Assembly (NCBI GenBank): GCA_937888635.1
Contig: CALARG010000018.1
Span: 1-23,307, forward strand
Length of the DNA: 23,307 nt
Origin: an uncultured Alphaproteobacteria bacterium
GTDB lineage: Bacteria; Pseudomonadota; Alphaproteobacteria; Rs-D84
Reading direction: 5' to 3'
The notes beneath the pieces were generated by a model that worked only from the letters and a program-made list of their open reading frames with translations, did no database searches and had not been told where the DNA came from. The position numbers and the translations under genes are program-made. Of the stretch, positions 21,231 to 23,307 are shown piece after piece; position 1 is the first letter of the stretch, and every line of letters begins with the position of its first letter.

Positions 21231-23227
21231 TAAGACTTAAATTCTGAAATCACGCGGTCAAATTCTGCTTCGTCCCAGATGGTAATTCCCAACTGTTCTG
21301 CCTTGGCCAGTTTACTGCCGGCATCCGTCCCTACCAAAACAATATCTGTTTTTGCCGAAACGCTGCCTGTGACCGTTGCGCCCATTTGTTCCAGTATTTC
21401 TTTGGCCGCATCGCGTGTATATTTTGACAGTGTTCCCGTCAGAACAACTTTTTTCCCTGCCAAAGGCCCATCTGTTTTTACCTGGGCAACCACCGCATCG
21501 CGCACATTTATTTGTTCCAATAATTTATCCAGCGCATTTTTATTATGTTCATCGGCAAAGAATGTGACAATTTCATCTGCCATAACATCGCCAATCCCAT
21601 CAATTGATTTTAATTTCCATGCCGGCGCATTGCGTATCGCATCCAACGAACCGAACGCCCGCGCCAATATTTTCGCGGTCACTTCGCCCACTTCGGGAAT
21701 GCCAATCGCGAATAACAGTCTGTGCAAATCAACATTTCGCGCATTTTCAATCGCAGTGTTCAGATTATCAACTGATTTTTCCCCAAAACCTTCCATTTGT
21801 TTGATTTCGTCACCATGATTTGCAATCAGTCCGAATATATCTGCCGGTGTTTTAATCCAACCGCGCCCCACAAAGTTTTCCAGTTGTTTGACCCCCAGTC
21901 CATCAATATCAAACCTTTTGCGCCCGACAAAGTGTTCCAATTCCCCAATTAATTGCGCCGGACATCCCATTGTGTTAACACATCTGCGTGCAACCATTCC
22001 TGATTCTTGAACAACATTTCCGCCACAAATCGGGCATGTTGTTGGAAAAACAAAGTCTGTTGCGTCCGTCGCTTTTTCTGCCACATCAACAATTTGTGGA
22101 ATAACATCACCTGCGCGCTGGACGGTCACCTTGTCCCCAATTCGCACCCCCAGACGCTGAATTTCATCTGCATTGTGCAATGTTGCGCGTGAAACAATAA
22201 CGCCCCCGATGTTAATCGGCTCTAATTCTGCAACTGGGGTCAGAACACCTGTGCGCCCAACCTGAATTGTAATATCGCGCAGTGTTGTAATTGCGCGCGC
22301 CGCAGGGAATTTATATGCAACCTCCCACCGGGGGCTGTTTGCACGACTGCCCATTCTTTCCTGGGTTGCGATATCATTAACCTTCAGCACCAGTCCGTCA
22401 ATATCAAACGGAATATCTGGTCGCATCAGCATAATATCATTGTAAACCTGCTGAATTTCATCAATTGTTCCTGCGCACCGCGCCCATGCACGCGTGGTTT
22501 TAAATCCCCACGATTCCAGCCGGTCAAAGTATTGTGATTGTGTTTCAAAATCGCGTGATGAAATTTCGCCATATGTATACGCAAATGCGCTAAGTTTTCG
22601 TGCCGCCGTAATTTCTGGATTCAGTTGTCGCAACGACCCCGCCGCCGCATTTCTTGGATTTGCAAACTGTTTATCAGATTGCGCATTCAGTGCGACAAAA
22701 TCCGCCCGCGTCATATATACTTCGCCCCGAATTTCAATAACATCTGGGAAATCGCCACGCAGCGTATGTGGAATATCCGCAATTGTTTTCAGGTTTTCTG
22801 TTATGTCTTCGCCCTGGGTCCCACTGCCACGGGTCAGTCCGCGAACCAACCGCCCATTTTCATATCTCGCAGAATATGACAGACCATCAACCTTCAGTTC
22901 TATAAATAATTCCCGACTGGTCAGTTTGTTAAACCAATCTGCCACATCCGATTGATTAAACACATCTGATATAGACAGCATTGGCACACTGTGTTGCACG
23001 GACCTAAATTTGTCAGATACCGCTGCCCCAACATGGGTGGACGCGCCACCTTTTGCCAATTCTGGGTATTGTGCCTCTATCTCTAATGCGCGTTTTTTTG
23101 CCGCGTCATATGTTGCATCATCAACAACTGGCGCATCATTTTGGTGATATGCAATGTCCCATTCATGCAGTTTCTTTAACAATTCTGCATGTTCAGATAA
23201 AATAAATAAATCGGGTATGTTTTTCAT
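21230..23227 (-). CDS. ligA: NAD-dependent DNA ligase LigA
   Basis: The 665-aa enzyme has full domain order: Ia domain (HEWDIAYHQNDAPVVDDATYD), adenylation domain with nucleophile K112 in ELKVDGLSYSAR (KxDG), GEDITEN, IEIRGEVYM, OB fold, four-Cys zinc finger (C398, C401, C416, C422), HhH repeats (GIPEVGEVTAKILA) and a C-terminal BRCT domain (from about 585; KVVLTGTLSKYTRDAAKEIL). It seals nicks in replication and repair using NAD+. No Shine-Dalgarno is seen and the -10 box lies 6 nt before the ATG, so the mRNA may be leaderless. It converges with the SIMPL gene. Confidence 0.96.
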   Translation of the reverse strand: MKNIPDLFILSEHAELLKKLHEWDIAYHQNDAPVVDDATYDAAKKRALEIEAQYPELAKGGASTHVGAAVSDKFRSVQHSVPMLSISDVFNQSDVADWFNKLTSRELFIELKVDGLSYSARYENGRLVRGLTRGSGTQGEDITENLKTIADIPHTLRGDFPDVIEIRGEVYMTRADFVALNAQSDKQFANPRNAAAGSLRQLNPEITAARKLSAFAYTYGEISSRDFETQSQYFDRLESWGFKTTRAWARCAGTIDEIQQVYNDIMLMRPDIPFDIDGLVLKVNDIATQERMGSRANSPRWEVAYKFPAARAITTLRDITIQVGRTGVLTPVAELEPINIGGVIVSRATLHNADEIQRLGVRIGDKVTVQRAGDVIPQIVDVAEKATDATDFVFPTTCPICGGNVVQESGMVARRCVNTMGCPAQLIGELEHFVGRKRFDIDGLGVKQLENFVGRGWIKTPADIFGLIANHGDEIKQMEGFGEKSVDNLNTAIENARNVDLHRLLFAIGIPEVGEVTAKILARAFGSLDAIRNAPAWKLKSIDGIGDVMADEIVTFFADEHNKNALDKLLEQINVRDAVVAQVKTDGPLAGKKVVLTGTLSKYTRDAAKEILEQMGATVTGSVSAKTDIVLVGTDAGSKLAKAEQLGITIWDEAEFDRVISEFKS

Positions 23228-23233
23228 ACCCGA

Positions 23234-23262
23234 ATTATAGAAAATTGCATTTAATAATACAA
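23234..23262 (-). promoter_or_regulatory. ligA promoter predicting a leaderless mRNA
   Basis: - strand -35 TTGTAT (23262-23257), 17-nt spacer, perfect -10 TATAAT (23239-23234), then only TCGGGT before the ATG (23227-23225). Initiation the usual 7 nt after the -10 falls on the A of the start codon. Confidence 0.6.
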
Positions 23263-23307
23263 CGGAAAAAGAATCCGATTAAATACCAAATTTATACACC
23301 GCGCCGA

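Noticed and set aside
1..23307. CRISPR arrays, tRNA or rRNA genes, tandem repeats, TGA recoding
   Set aside because: No spaced direct repeats or cloverleaf-like segments were seen, and TGA acts as a normal stop (portal, Bbp19-like, lrgA).

Overview
The window comes from a bacterial chromosome, most likely an alphaproteobacterium of a moderately AT-rich, probably host-associated lineage. DnaB, RNase E and LigA read as alphaproteobacterial types, and the phage proteins resemble a podovirus family I know from alphaproteobacterial prophages. No rRNA or marker gene is present, so the lineage call is an inference. No tRNA, CRISPR array or insertion sequence was seen.

Left region (1-11306): a compact T7-like (podoviral) virion gene set, all on the + strand. 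In order it holds the major capsid protein (cut by the window edge), a 77-aa post-capsid protein, tail tubular A, tail tubular B/nozzle, a 115-aa charged protein, a short tail-fibre N-terminal domain, and the terminase ATPase half. After a 3.3-kb interruption it resumes with the terminase nuclease half, the portal, a Bbp19-like protein, a 78-aa membrane/coiled-coil protein and a dual-specificity phosphatase. It ends at a perfect bidirectional terminator shared with rne. No integrase, lysis, polymerase or large internal-virion genes are visible, and most structural proteins are shorter than their T7 counterparts.

The interruption (4899-8218) lies on the - strand and carries a cellular-type replicative helicase dnaB, a tandem-HTH XRE regulator with an S24-like C-terminal region, and an unrecognised 212-aa protein. 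Both junctions are exact to the base. At the left, two convergent stop codons share TTAA. At the right, two divergent start codons share CATG. Both terminase halves keep their motifs (Walker A/B in one; the D/E/D RNase H-fold set in the other). The locus therefore reads as a two-gene packaging motor wrapped around a host-type helicase and a repressor-like gene, rather than as a decayed pseudogene. It may be a domesticated (gene-transfer-agent-like) or immobilised prophage. This is the most interesting part of the window.

Right region (11307-23307): ordinary chromosomal genes. These are rne (-), a YbhN/LPG-synthase-type membrane protein (-), a DUF378 small membrane protein (-), a Ca2+-type P-ATPase followed by a translationally coupled family 2 glycosyltransferase (-), a second GT2 gene (+), an lrgA-lrgB-SIMPL operon (+), and ligA (-), which converges on that operon at a shared terminator. 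Several promoters with good -35/-10 boxes can be read, including one that would make the ligA mRNA leaderless. No gene-free stretch exceeds 300 bases.
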